A DNA stretch of 35,932 nucleotides from JAGPHI01 sp036661035. Lineage in GTDB: Bacteria; Bacillota; Clostridia; Oscillospirales; Ruminococcaceae. The stretch lies in NCBI GenBank assembly GCA_036661035.1, contig JAVWZM010000017.1, positions 1 through 35,932 on the forward strand. The letters run 5' to 3'. Numbering within the stretch: the first letter of the stretch is position 1; each line of letters opens with the position of its first letter. A program made the position numbers and the translations under genes. Under the pieces are notes generated by a model. That model was not told where the DNA came from. It saw nothing but the letters and a program-made list of their open reading frames with translations, and searched no databases. Shown in pieces: positions 1 through 7,793 of this stretch.

Positions 1-108
1 CTCTATGATCAGTTTGCTTCGTATCAAGATATTCTCGATGGGAAAGAGCCATTATATGAACTAACGGATAATTTTAAAGAGCCACTTCGCAGATTAAAGG
101 ATAAATAG
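1..108 (+). CDS. C-terminal fragment of an unknown protein
   Basis: Frame 1 is open from the window edge to a TAG at 106-108 and encodes the last 35 residues of a protein that begins outside the window. The piece is charged and helical-looking and ends in RRLKDK. I do not recognise the family. It ends about 22 bases before a tRNA 3' end that lacks its 5' half, so it may be the outermost gene of an integrated element lying to the left; an integrase or recombinase tail is possible but not shown. Seen: reading frame and stop. Inferred: membership of a mobile element. Confidence 0.5.
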   Translation, partial: LYDQFASYQDILDGKEPLYELTDNFKEPLRRLKDK

Positions 109-130
109 TCACCCTTAAATACAACCAGAG

Positions 131-161
131 GTTGTCAGTTCGATTCTGACCATTAGCTCCA
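131..161 (+). other. tRNA 3'-end fragment, probable attachment-site scar
   Basis: The stretch folds as a tRNA T-arm (stem GTCAG 134-138, loop TTCGATT, stem CTGAC 146-150), followed by a 7-base acceptor strand CATTAGC (151-157), a discriminator T and CCA (159-161). The matching 5' acceptor strand GCTAATG, the D-arm and the anticodon arm are absent upstream, so this is not a whole tRNA. A duplicated tRNA 3' end is what site-specific integration leaves at the far end of an element. The acceptor and T-arm resemble a Thr tRNA, but that identity is a guess. Confidence 0.7.
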
Positions 162-166
162 AGATA

Positions 167-209
167 GGCTGACAGATTTCAGAGATGGAACCTGTCAGCC
201 TTTTCTTTT
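167..209 (+). terminator. Rho-independent terminator after the tRNA end
   Basis: Perfect 9-bp stem GGCTGACAG (167-175) with CTGTCAGCC (192-200), a 16-base loop, then TTTTCTTTT. It starts 5 bases after the tRNA CCA, which is where the terminator of the original tRNA gene would sit. This supports the idea that the DNA to the right is the old chromosomal flank. Confidence 0.85.
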
Positions 210-264
210 CACCTTATAATTGTGGCATAAAGATTATTTGTATTTGACGAAAGATGAGGTTTAT

Positions 265-1011
265 ATGCTTTTTAAAGAATCGGGGAGTAAACATTCCCCC
301 ACAATTATCTTGTTACATGGCGGTGGTCTTTCTGATTGGTCATTGACACCTATTGCTAACAGGCTAAGTTTAAAATATCATGTAATAACCACGATTATTG
401 ACGGTCATGGTGAAGATAGCGAGTCAACTTTTGTCAGCATAGAAAAATCTGCTTTAAAAATTATTGACTATATAAATCATCATGAGAATGGAAGAGTATA
501 TGCTATTGCAGGGTTGTCGATTGGCGCACAATTAGTTTGCGAAGTGCTGTCGAAGGAACCTGCAATTACAGAGTATGCTGCGATAGAAAGCGCATTAGTC
601 TATCCAATAAAAGGTACAACCGCTTTAACCGTGCCAACATATAAATTATGTTATGGTTTCGTTAAAAAGCGTTGGTTTGCAAAAATGCAGGCGAAAACAC
701 TATGTGTTCCAGATGATTTATTTGAAGTCTATTTTCAAGACAGCTTAAAAATCAGCAAAGAATCTCTTGTAAATATCACACTTAGCAATGGAAACTATAC
801 ACTAAAACAATCCATTTCAGATACACAAGCAAAAGTGTTAATTATTCTGGGAGAAAAGGAAATTGGTGTTATGAAAAAATCAGCAAACCTTTTGCGTACC
901 ACCTTGAAGAACAGTAATTTATTTGTTGCACCTAAAATGAAGCATGGTGAACTAAGTTTGATATATCACGAGAAGTATGTTGAGCAATTAGAGTTGCTGT
1001 TCGCAAAATGA
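265..1011 (+). CDS. alpha/beta hydrolase-fold protein
   Basis: A 248-residue single-domain alpha/beta hydrolase. HGGG at residues 18-21 is the oxyanion-hole region after strand beta-3. GLSIG (83-87) is the nucleophile elbow with Ser85 as nucleophile. KHGE puts the catalytic His at 227. The acid is less clear: Glu197 or Glu199 in LGEKE, where most relatives have Asp. The substrate cannot be predicted; small esters or lactones are typical of the fold. The ATG at 265 is preferred over an in-frame TTG at 220 because GAGG lies 5 bases before it. No signal peptide. The gene is markedly more AT-rich, with more A/T-ending codons, than the rest of the window and stands alone beside the tRNA scar, which suggests acquisition by transfer. 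Confidence 0.8.
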   Translation: MLFKESGSKHSPTIILLHGGGLSDWSLTPIANRLSLKYHVITTIIDGHGEDSESTFVSIEKSALKIIDYINHHENGRVYAIAGLSIGAQLVCEVLSKEPAITEYAAIESALVYPIKGTTALTVPTYKLCYGFVKKRWFAKMQAKTLCVPDDLFEVYFQDSLKISKESLVNITLSNGNYTLKQSISDTQAKVLIILGEKEIGVMKKSANLLRTTLKNSNLFVAPKMKHGELSLIYHEKYVEQLELLFAK

Positions 1012-1050
1012 GCAAGCCTCCCACAAGCTAAATAGTATCTTAACTTCGCA

Positions 1051-1088
1051 AAAGCCCCTGATTGTGCAATAGCATAATCAGGGGCTTT
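1051..1088. terminator. bidirectional terminator
   Basis: Perfect 13-bp stem AAAGCCCCTGATT (1051-1063) with AATCAGGGGCTTT (1076-1088) and a 12-base loop. It ends the hydrolase transcript on the plus strand (AATTT follows) and can also stop the minus-strand transcript arriving from 1179. Confidence 0.85.
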
Positions 1089-1178
1089 AATTTGATTTAT
1101 GGCAGCTTTTAAACCTTGCTTTTTTAAATTTAAAGCAAAGCAAATTGTCTGCAAGATGCGTTATAAAACTTTTGCTTT

Positions 1179-1505
1179 TTACTTTATGGTAAGCAAATAG
1201 CTTTGATTTATCATGGCGAAAAGCTCGTTTTGCGGCACATCTCCGTTAATGAAAACTGTGTTCCAATGGGTTTTGCTCATATGCCAAGCAGGTATTACAT
1301 CACAATATACATGGCGGTAAAAATCTGCCTGCATAGGCTCGCATTTAAGGTTTATGGCAAGGCGTCCGTCAAGCTCTATTATAAGCGCAAACCATTTTCG
1401 GCTTTTCCCGTGCCGCATAATTGTGCTTTTATTATCACCAAAAGGATAATCCTCCACAATGTCGGAATATGAAAGGCAATATGCGATTAATTCAGCCCTT
1501 GTCAT
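1179..1505 (-). CDS. MmcQ/YjbR-like protein
   Basis: A 108-residue protein with the hallmarks of the MmcQ/YjbR family (CyaY-like fold, PF04237): an N-terminal helix TRAELIAYCLS, a central KWFALI strand followed by LAINLKCEP, then HMSKTHWNTVFI, which matches the family's conserved K-x-HW segment. The family is often called DNA-binding on structural grounds, but no molecular role is established. The ATG at 1505 is preferred over an upstream TTG because AAGGGG precedes it by about 6 bases. It lies 16 bases after the DUF1653 stop, so the two are probably co-transcribed. No membrane segment or signal peptide. Confidence 0.85.
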   Translation of the reverse strand: MTRAELIAYCLSYSDIVEDYPFGDNKSTIMRHGKSRKWFALIIELDGRLAINLKCEPMQADFYRHVYCDVIPAWHMSKTHWNTVFINGDVPQNELFAMINQSYLLTIK

Positions 1506-1521
1506 TTCAATCCCCTTGTTT

Positions 1522-1743
1522 TTATTCATCAATAGGCGTAAAGCGCGGCATGGTAACGCCGCCGCGGGTTACGCTTTCGCTCCACATGGAAAGAGGGCGC
1601 ACCCACACGCCGCCCTCGCCGTAAAGGGCGCGATAAACCACCATTTCCTCCATGGTTTCGCTATGCTTTGCAATGTATAAAAGCTCGTATTCGTTGCCTT
1701 TAAAATGCTTGTATTTTCCTGCCCTTGGATATGCTGTGTTCAT
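1522..1743 (-). CDS. DUF1653 domain protein
   Basis: A 73-residue protein that is one complete DUF1653 domain. The family signature is plain: KHFKGNEYELLYIAKHSE, then TMEEMVVYRALYG, then VWVRPLSMWSE. The family is widespread in Firmicutes and Proteobacteria and has no assigned function. GAGGAAAA lies just before the ATG at 1743. It is the first gene of a two-gene unit with the YjbR-like protein (16-base gap). Confidence 0.9.
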   Translation of the reverse strand: MNTAYPRAGKYKHFKGNEYELLYIAKHSETMEEMVVYRALYGEGGVWVRPLSMWSESVTRGGVTMPRFTPIDE

Positions 1744-1828
1744 TATATTTTCCTCGCTTTGCTTTTTTATATATCTATGCGCACAAGCTATGTGCCGCGG
1801 TAAAAGCGGCTTTGTCTATTGCCGAAAA

Positions 1829-3232
1829 TTAAATGCGATGTGCATGCAGCCATTTTTTGGATTTTAACCGCCATAAAAATATTATACCGCGAATACAAAG
1901 CTCGGCGCACATTGCTATCCATACGCCCAAAAGCCCCACGCGCGGCGCAAGCAGAAGGGCGGCGGTAATGCGCACGCCCCACATGCTGATAAGGTTGATG
2001 TAAAATGGCACCTTGCTGTCGCCTGCACCGCGCAGAGCGCCTGTGGCAACTATAGACGCAGCAAAAAGCGGCTGTGCAAAGGCTTCTACCCGCAAAACCC
2101 GAGAGCCAAGCATTATTACCTCGGCGTCAGGGGTGAAAATGGAAATAAGCTGGGGCGCAAATAAAAATAACAAAACCCCCGTACCTGTCATTATAAGCAT
2201 GCCAAGGCGAGTGCTTAGCCATGCAAAGCTGATGGCAAGGTCCTCTCTGTTGGCACCTATCGCTTGCCCCACAAGAGTGGTTGCGGCGGCGGCAACGCCA
2301 TAGGCAGGCAAATAGCTTAAAGCCTCGGCAGTAACCGCAAGGTGGTTTGCCGCAATGCTTACAGTGCCAAGGTTTGCGATAAGCACAGTCATTACAATTT
2401 GTGCAATGCTTAAAGTGGCGCGCTCCAGTGCCACGGGCACACCTATGGCAGATACATGCCTAAGACAGCTTTTGCTGAAACGATATTTGTCCGTTAAGCT
2501 TATCCTGATAGGCGTTTCTTTTTTGTAAATTACAATTAAAAACAAAACCGCCACCACTCCTACCGCAAGGGCAGAGCCGAGGGCAGCCCCTGCCACGCCA
2601 AGCCCTGCGCCGTGCATGGTAATGTCCATACCCAAAACCGTAATATTACGCGTGGGATATATAAGAAAATAGTTGAATATTATGTCTAATGCACAAATAA
2701 GTATATTTAGGCGCATAGGCGTTTTGGTGTCGCCTGTGGCGCGCAAAATGCTGGCAAAAAGCGTTTGTGTAAGCAAAAGCGGTAACGAAAGCCCCACTAT
2801 TGCAAAATAGGCAGAGGCGTCTTTGGCAATGCTTGCGTCTGCACCCAAAAGCTGCGGCAGAAAAAAGGAAAGCCCAAAAGCCAAAACCCCGATAAAAAGC
2901 CCGAAAACAATATTAAATAATACTGCTTGCCGCACAACGCTGCGTGCGTCCTCGCTTTTTTTGGCACCAAGATATTGCGCCACCTGCACCGAAAAGCCCA
3001 CACCTGCCGCGCCTAAAAAGCCGTTAAACAGCCATATGGTGGTAGTGACAACGCCAATGCTTGCAGTGGCGTTTGCGCCAAGGGTGCCCACCATAGCGGT
3101 GTCGATATATTGCATCATGGTTATCATTATTTGCTCTACAATGCTGGGAAAAGCAAGAGCCATAACAATGCCCAATTGCTCTTTGCGAGAAAGGGGCGTT
3201 TCGCGGTGAATTAGGTTAGTAAGTTGTGTCAT
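1829..3232 (-). CDS. MATE family multidrug exporter
   Basis: A 467-residue integral membrane protein with 12 predicted hydrophobic segments in two similar halves, the MATE arrangement. The N-terminal half carries AFPSIVEQIMITMMQYIDT and the family-typical VGTLGANATASIGVV; the C-terminal half repeats the pattern with LVGQAIGA. MATE proteins expel cationic drugs or metabolites using a Na+ or H+ gradient; the substrate here is unknown. The ATG at 3232 (11 bases after GGAG) is preferred over a GTG at 3244 that overlaps the GGAG. The gene stands alone, with an 85-base gap to DUF1653 and a repeat element upstream. It differs clearly from the second MATE gene at 34243, so the two are not recent duplicates. 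Confidence 0.9.
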   Translation of the reverse strand: MTQLTNLIHRETPLSRKEQLGIVMALAFPSIVEQIMITMMQYIDTAMVGTLGANATASIGVVTTTIWLFNGFLGAAGVGFSVQVAQYLGAKKSEDARSVVRQAVLFNIVFGLFIGVLAFGLSFFLPQLLGADASIAKDASAYFAIVGLSLPLLLTQTLFASILRATGDTKTPMRLNILICALDIIFNYFLIYPTRNITVLGMDITMHGAGLGVAGAALGSALAVGVVAVLFLIVIYKKETPIRISLTDKYRFSKSCLRHVSAIGVPVALERATLSIAQIVMTVLIANLGTVSIAANHLAVTAEALSYLPAYGVAAAATTLVGQAIGANREDLAISFAWLSTRLGMLIMTGTGVLLFLFAPQLISIFTPDAEVIMLGSRVLRVEAFAQPLFAASIVATGALRGAGDSKVPFYINLISMWGVRITAALLLAPRVGLLGVWIAMCAELCIRGIIFLWRLKSKKWLHAHRI

Positions 3233-3263
3233 TCGGTGTTGCACTCCGTCTTTTATAGTTTAT

Positions 3264-3354
3264 TATAGCAGCTTTTAGGGACGCTGATGCTTTTTTACAG
3301 CTTGTGAAGCTGCTGTAAAACATCACGCGAGGCGATAATATGCGCCGAAATAGG
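3264..3354 (+). repeat. hairpin-plus-tail dispersed repeat, copy 1
   Basis: Begins with TATAGCAGCTT (3264-3274), whose near-perfect inverted partner AAGCTGCTGTA lies at 3307-3317. A tail CGCGAGGCGAT-AA-TATGCGCCG (3326-3347) and TAGG follow. The same order, a TATAGCA hairpin of about 54 bases followed by the same tail with two changed bases, occurs at 21053-21141. It lies in the gap between the MATE gene and the HU terminator and overlaps no credible gene. Confidence 0.6.
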
Positions 3355-3407
3355 TCAATGTGCAATGTCAAATTACATTGTCATAGGATATTGTATATTA
3401 TTTTACA

Positions 3408-3444
3408 TAAAAAAACAACACCACAAGGTTTTAGCCTTGTGGTG
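3408..3444 (-). terminator. terminator of the HU gene
   Basis: Perfect 10-bp stem CACCACAAGG (3419-3428) with CCTTGTGGTG (3435-3444) and a 6-base loop. On the minus strand it is followed by a T-rich run (the A-rich tract at 3408-3418), 30 bases after the HU stop. Confidence 0.9.
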
Positions 3445-3473
3445 CTGCATTGCGCTATTGATAATGTAAAGGA

Positions 3474-3749
3474 TTATTTATTAATAATATCCTTTAGTTG
3501 CTTGCTTGCTTTGAATACAGGGGCTTTATGCTCGGGAATGTGAATAGCCTCTTTTGTGCGTGGGTTAAGGCCGCTGTGCCCTACGCGCCCTTTGGTTTCA
3601 AACGCGCCAAAGCCTACAAACTGTACTTTGCCCTCGGTGCAAAGTGTTTCGGTAATAGTGCTGAGGATTGTTTCGCAAATAAGCTCAGTTTCTTTGCGGC
3701 TAACGCCTGTTTTTTTTGCAACATGAGCAATCAATTGTTTTTTATTCAT
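3474..3749 (-). CDS. hup: HU family DNA-binding protein
   Basis: A 91-residue protein spanning the whole HU/IHF family: N-terminal helices (MNKKQLIAHVAKKTGVSRKE), the VGFGAFE turn at about 45-51, and the DNA-binding beta-arm containing GLNPRTKEAIHIP, which has the conserved N-P-R/P-T tip. HU is a dimeric nucleoid protein that bends DNA non-specifically. The start at 3749 is chosen because AAAAGGAG lies upstream and the family begins MNKxQLI; the reading frame extends 45 codons further upstream without family similarity. A strong terminator follows. The promoter may lie in the repeat at 3981-4033, whose TTGACA...GACAAT elements face this gene. Confidence 0.95.
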   Translation of the reverse strand: MNKKQLIAHVAKKTGVSRKETELICETILSTITETLCTEGKVQFVGFGAFETKGRVGHSGLNPRTKEAIHIPEHKAPVFKASKQLKDIINK

Positions 3750-3980
3750 ATAAATACACTCTCCTTTTAAAGATGTAGAAAGACATTCGGCAAATAATAT
3801 TATTACCTTGTCCACAATTTTAAATTTTATCAAAAAAAGGCGAGAATAGAACAGAAATGTTGTAAACAGAGCTTTTTTTGCCATAAAAAGGTGTCGTTGC
3901 GCAAAAATATGAAAATTCAGCGCATTTCACGGCAAAAACAGCTTAATCCGAATTAGGTTAGCGGCTTAAAATTAAAGCCA

Positions 3981-4033
3981 TCGCAACTTGACTTATATTG
4001 TCTTTGTATACAACCTTTTGTCAAGTTGCTGTG
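3981..4033 (-). repeat. intergenic repeat copy A (short form) with promoter-like core
   Basis: Short member of a three-copy family (also 10591-10696 and 30944-31050). Its first 45 bases match the reverse complement of the 10591 copy almost exactly, then it jumps to the other end, as expected from an internal deletion. Its ends form a perfect inverted repeat GCAACTTGAC (3983-3992) / GTCAAGTTGC (4020-4029). Read on the minus strand, TTGACA (4019-4024) and GACAAT (3997-4002) are 16 bases apart and face hup. Confidence 0.65.
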
Positions 4034-4042
4034 AAATCGGCT

Positions 4043-5509
4043 CTATCTCCCATACAAACGGCATTTTGTGCGTATCTCGTTTGCCTTTATGTCGCTGAAG
4101 GCAGATTTAGCCGCCCGCCAGTTCCAGTTTCCAAAAGAGGTGGAGGGCGTGTTAATGCGCGCATTTTTACCAAGGCAAAGCCAATCGGCAAGGGGAATAA
4201 TGGCGGTGTTTGCCACACTTTCGAGGGCGGCACGCACAAAGCGCGGAGTAAGGCTGCCGCAAGGCGCGTCAAGATATCTTCGGGCAAAGGCGACGTCGCC
4301 CACAGGCGCGGAAAACTGCCAGTCCTCCGTGGTGGTGTTGTCGTGCGTGCCGGTATATACTACGGAATTTGCCGTGTAATTATGCGGCAGATAGTCGCTT
4401 TCTTCGCGAGAATCGAAGGCAAATTGCAGTACCTTCATGCCCGGATATCCGCTGGTGGCAAGCAGCTCGCGCACCTCGGGGGTAAGATAGCCTAAATCCT
4501 CTGCGATAATGCGCAAATTCGGCAGCCCTTTTTGCAAGGCATAAATAAAATCATTTCCGGGGCCTTTTCGCCAATTGCCATTAATGGCATCTTTGGCATC
4601 TGCCGCAATGGCGTAATATCCGGCAAAGCCGCGAAAATGGTCTATGCGCACCACATCATATATTTCGCCTGCATGGCGCATGCGCCGCAGCCACCATTCG
4701 TAGCCTGTGCGCTTATGATATTCCCATGCGTATAGTGGGTTGCCCCAAAGCTGGCCGCTGGCAGAAAACGCGTCAGGCGGGCAGCCTGCCACCTCGGTGG
4801 GCGTGCCCTTTGCATCTATTTGAAAAAGTTCTCCATTTGCCCAAAGGTCTGAGGAATCGGGCGAAACGTAAATGGGAATATCCCCAATAATTTCAATGCC
4901 ATTATCGTTTGCATATTGTTTAAGGCGCACCCACTGGCAGTGAAATAAATACTGCACAATGCACCAAAACCCTACGCGAGGGCCAAGGCGATAGCGAGCC
5001 TCATTAAGCGCATCTTGGTTTCGGCTGCGCAATGGCTGTGGCCATTTAGAAAATGCCACCATGCCGTTATCTTCTTTTATTGCCATAAACAAGGCGTAAT
5101 CGTCTAGCCAATAACGGTTTTCTTCGCAAAAACGGGCGTAATCTCTGCCGCAAAAGTCGAAACGGTTTACGGCTTTTTCTAATATTTTATACCGCGTTTC
5201 AAATAAGCGTCCGTAGTTTATCTTAGCGTTGTCATCGCCGTGCTTTGCGCTTTGCAGCTCCGCTTCGGTTAAAAGCCCGTCTTCATGCAAAAGCTCAAGG
5301 TCTATAAAATATGGGTTTGCCGCAAATGCCGAAAAGCTTTGATATGGGCTGTCGCCATATCCCGTGGGGCCAATGGGCAAAATCTGCCAAAAGCGTTGGC
5401 CGGATTTTTTAAGAAAATCTACAAAAGCAAAAGCCTCGCTGCCAAGGCTACCTATACCAAAAGGCCCCGGCAAGGAGGATATCGGCATTAAAATTCCGCA
5501 GGAACGCAT
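4043..5509 (-). CDS. malQ: 4-alpha-glucanotransferase (amylomaltase)
   Basis: A 488-residue GH77 enzyme of full length. It moves alpha-1,4-glucan segments between maltodextrins and releases glucose. Visible signatures: N-terminal GILMPISSLPGPFGIGSLG (5-23), GDIPIYVSPDSSDLWAN (209-225), the nucleophile Asp290 in VRIDHFRGF, the acid/base Glu337 in IAEDLG, and the third carboxylate Asp390 in YTGTHDNT. It is cytoplasmic with no signal peptide. The ATG at 5509 is preferred to 5563 because GAGG lies 8 bases before it and the family begins near R-S-x-G-I-L. It follows the permease genes by 145 bases on the same strand, so imported maltodextrin is its likely substrate. Confidence 0.96.
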   Translation of the reverse strand: MRSCGILMPISSLPGPFGIGSLGSEAFAFVDFLKKSGQRFWQILPIGPTGYGDSPYQSFSAFAANPYFIDLELLHEDGLLTEAELQSAKHGDDNAKINYGRLFETRYKILEKAVNRFDFCGRDYARFCEENRYWLDDYALFMAIKEDNGMVAFSKWPQPLRSRNQDALNEARYRLGPRVGFWCIVQYLFHCQWVRLKQYANDNGIEIIGDIPIYVSPDSSDLWANGELFQIDAKGTPTEVAGCPPDAFSASGQLWGNPLYAWEYHKRTGYEWWLRRMRHAGEIYDVVRIDHFRGFAGYYAIAADAKDAINGNWRKGPGNDFIYALQKGLPNLRIIAEDLGYLTPEVRELLATSGYPGMKVLQFAFDSREESDYLPHNYTANSVVYTGTHDNTTTEDWQFSAPVGDVAFARRYLDAPCGSLTPRFVRAALESVANTAIIPLADWLCLGKNARINTPSTSFGNWNWRAAKSAFSDIKANEIRTKCRLYGR

Positions 5510-5654
5510 AGTAAAAACCTCACATTTTATACTGTGTCCGCAAAACGTCGCACCTTGCGTCATTTTGCGGACATCTTTTATTTAATTATATTGAAGTATA
5601 GCATAAAACAGCTAAATTTGCATCAATGGCATGTGATGTAGCTTTGTTAATGCT

Positions 5655-6497
5655 TTATCCCTTTACAGCTCCTGCAATTACGCCCTTGATAATATATTTT
5701 TGGCAAGACAGGTAAAAAACAATGATAGGAATAATGGCAAGCACCAGCATCGCCATAAGCGCGCCCATGTTTTTGTCACCGTAAGAGCCCATTAATACGC
5801 CCTGCACAGCCACAGGGATTGTTTTGTAATCGTTGCCTATTACAAGGGCGGGCAAAAGGTAATCGTTCCAAACCCACATTGCGTTAAGTATGGCAACGGT
5901 GATAGCGGTCGGTTTTAATATAGGGAAAACTATGCGAAAAAAAAGCTGTAATGGCGAGCAGCCGTCTATGGTGGCGGCTTCCTCTATTTCAAGGGGAATA
6001 CTTTTTACAAAGCCCGATATCATAAACACCGTCAGCCCTGCGCCAAAGCCCATGTATAAAAATAAAATTCCGATAGGGTTATCAAGGCTTAACATATCTG
6101 CAATTTTAACCATGGGGAACATTACCATTTGGAAAGGCACTATCATGGAAAATACAAATAAATAATACATTATGGAGGTGGCCTTGGTTTTTACTCTGGT
6201 AATATACCACGCCGTCATGGACATAAATAAAACAATTAATATCACAGAGCCTACCGTGATGAACAGCGAATATAAAAACGCCATGTGAAACTTGCTTTTT
6301 GTAAAGCCGAATACATAGTTTTCTATGCCTACAAAGGTTTCGCCAATTGGCAGAGAAAACGGATCGGACGAAATGTAAAGCTTGCCTTTAAACGAATTTA
6401 TCAGCACTATGTAAATGGGATAAAGAAAGCTTATGGAAAGCACGGTAAGCAATATTACCGTTATGGCATTTACAACTTTATTTTTACTTTTTTCCAT
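5655..6497 (-). CDS. malG: carbohydrate ABC transporter permease, MalG type
   Basis: A 280-residue inner-membrane permease of the CUT1 family with six hydrophobic helices. The cytoplasmic EAA loop is EEAATIDGCSPLQLFFRIVFP at about residues 173-193, which docks the ATPase. The N-terminal SSDPFSLPIG periplasmic segment is typical of MalG/LacG-like proteins. Its ATG overlaps the malF stop by one base (TAATG), with GGAGG inside the end of malF, so the two are translationally coupled. No ATPase gene is in this unit, so it probably shares a MsmK/UgpC-type ATPase encoded elsewhere, which is common in Firmicutes. Maltodextrin as substrate is inferred from malQ. Confidence 0.93.
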   Translation of the reverse strand: MEKSKNKVVNAITVILLTVLSISFLYPIYIVLINSFKGKLYISSDPFSLPIGETFVGIENYVFGFTKSKFHMAFLYSLFITVGSVILIVLFMSMTAWYITRVKTKATSIMYYLFVFSMIVPFQMVMFPMVKIADMLSLDNPIGILFLYMGFGAGLTVFMISGFVKSIPLEIEEAATIDGCSPLQLFFRIVFPILKPTAITVAILNAMWVWNDYLLPALVIGNDYKTIPVAVQGVLMGSYGDKNMGALMAMLVLAIIPIIVFYLSCQKYIIKGVIAGAVKG

Positions 6498-7342
6498 TAG
6501 TTTTCCACCTCCTTGTCACGGGTAAGGCGCAGCTGGATAAACGCGATAAACGCAACTATAATAAAGAATACCACAGCCTTTGCCTGCCCTACGCCCTCCC
6601 AGCCGTTGCGCCCGTAGAAGGTGTTGTATATATCAAGGGCAAGGGTTGCCGTTTGCCGCGAGGGCGCGCCGCCTGTTAATGCAAATATCTGGTCGAACAG
6701 CTTAAAGGAATTGGTAAGGGTTAAAAACGTGCAAATGGTAATGCTGGGCATAACCATGGGGATAGTGACGTTTTTAAGTATCTGCCGCCCGTTTGCACCG
6801 TCTATTTTGGCTGCCTCTATTAAATCTCCGGGTATGTTTTGAATACCTGCAATGTAAATAATCATCATATATCCGATAAGCTGCCAGTTGGTAAGTAGCA
6901 CAAGGCCAAAAAAGCCAAACCGCGCATCATATGTAATATCCACACCAAAATGCAGAAGCACACCGTTTATCATTATCTGCCAAATGTAGCCAAGCACAAT
7001 GCCGCCGATAAGGTTAGGCATAAAGAAAACCGTGCGGAATAAATTGGTACCGCGCAGGCCCTTTGTAAGTAGCATTGCCAAGATAAACGCAAATACATTT
7101 ATGGTGATAATCGCCACTATTGTAAACAATGTGGTGAATATAAGTGCGTTGAGAAAATCCTTATCCTGAGTAAACGCGCGAATGTAGTTGTCGAAGCCAA
7201 CAAACTTTGTGTTGGTAACGGTGGTAAATTTGCAAAACGAAAGATAAATACCCATGATAAAGGGAGCGATAAATGCCGCGGTAAAGGCAAGCATCGTGGG
7301 CAAAGCAAAAATTGCCCAATATTTTTTAATAGATTTTTGCAT
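6497..7342 (-). CDS. malF: carbohydrate ABC transporter permease, MalF type
   Basis: A 281-residue CUT1 permease with six helices, starting MQKSIKKYWAIFALPTMLAF. The EAA loop reads IEAAKIDGANGRQILKNVTIP near residues 190-210. It has no long periplasmic insertion, so it is the short Gram-positive form of MalF. The ATG at 7342 has AAAGGGG 7 bases upstream; the frame extends 43 codons further but without a ribosome site or family similarity. It pairs with the downstream malG by a one-base overlap. It is separated from the binding-protein gene by 451 bases holding a strong terminator and a long structured repeat, so the permeases are probably expressed at a lower level than the binding protein or from a separate promoter. 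Confidence 0.93.
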   Translation of the reverse strand: MQKSIKKYWAIFALPTMLAFTAAFIAPFIMGIYLSFCKFTTVTNTKFVGFDNYIRAFTQDKDFLNALIFTTLFTIVAIITINVFAFILAMLLTKGLRGTNLFRTVFFMPNLIGGIVLGYIWQIMINGVLLHFGVDITYDARFGFFGLVLLTNWQLIGYMMIIYIAGIQNIPGDLIEAAKIDGANGRQILKNVTIPMVMPSITICTFLTLTNSFKLFDQIFALTGGAPSRQTATLALDIYNTFYGRNGWEGVGQAKAVVFFIIVAFIAFIQLRLTRDKEVEN

Positions 7343-7522
7343 AAACAAACCCCTTTCAAATAAGAATAATCTAAAATAGCAGATGACCTGATATAATCTA
7401 TTTGATAAAACAAATCTGCATACTTGGCTTATTGAAAAATTTATTTTATGTGCGCGCATACGCACATGCACAATTAAAGTATATAACTTACATTGTATAA
7501 TATTAGAGCATTTCCCAAACCC

Positions 7523-7633
7523 TGTCCGTGCAAAACAAACGGAAATATTATATAGCCGCCTTTCTTGCAGATAAAGCCTTCAAGAAAAACAGGCTGCTAT
7601 ATAAAGTGCTTTGGGGCTTGTGCTGCACGGACA
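7523..7633. repeat. 111-bp nested inverted repeat between malE and malF
   Basis: Outer arms TGTCCGTGCA (7523-7532) and TGCACGGACA (7624-7633) are perfect 10-bp inverted repeats. Inside them are TATATAGC (7549-7556) with GCTATATA (7596-7603), GCCT (7558-7561) with AGGC (7591-7594), and TTTCTTG (7561-7567) with CAAGAAA (7581-7587). The sequence can form a single long interrupted hairpin in RNA or DNA. No gene is credible here. It could be a small non-autonomous mobile element or an intercistronic RNA structure. Confidence 0.6.
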
Positions 7634-7699
7634 AGCCTTGCGGCATGCCTTTGTGCGCTATAAAAGGTATAGCCACATGTAGTTGCGAAAGTATAAAAA

Positions 7700-7738
7700 A
7701 CAGCGAGTGCGAGGGCATTTGCCTTGCGCACTCGCTGT
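7700..7738 (-). terminator. terminator after the binding-protein gene
   Basis: Perfect 12-bp stem ACAGCGAGTGCG (7700-7711) with CGCACTCGCTGT (7727-7738). On the minus strand a run of T follows (the A-run at 7695-7700). It stops most transcripts after malE and before malF. Confidence 0.9.
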
Positions 7739-7759
7739 AATTATATGCTTTGCCTTAGT

Positions 7760-7783
7760 TTATAGCAGCTTAACCTGCTATAA
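7760..7783 (-). other. hairpin just after the malE stop
   Basis: Perfect 9-bp inverted repeat TTATAGCAG (7760-7768) / CTGCTATAA (7775-7783) with a 6-base loop, 10 bases downstream of the malE stop. No T-run follows, so it is more likely a 3'-end protecting hairpin or a repeat remnant than a terminator. It shares the TATAGCAG motif with the repeat at 3264. Confidence 0.6.
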
Positions 7784-7793
7784 AAGGCTAATA

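Noticed and set aside
131..161. An intact tRNA gene
   Set aside because: No D-arm, anticodon arm or matching 5' acceptor strand is present in the bases upstream.
966..1154. 62-residue minus-strand frame between the hydrolase and the YjbR-like gene
   Set aside because: It runs through a perfect terminator hairpin, has no ribosome site and overlaps the hydrolase end. No family similarity is apparent to me.
4068..4495. Long plus-strand frames inside malQ
   Set aside because: They are antisense to a full-length, motif-complete malQ and have low-complexity composition typical of shadow frames.
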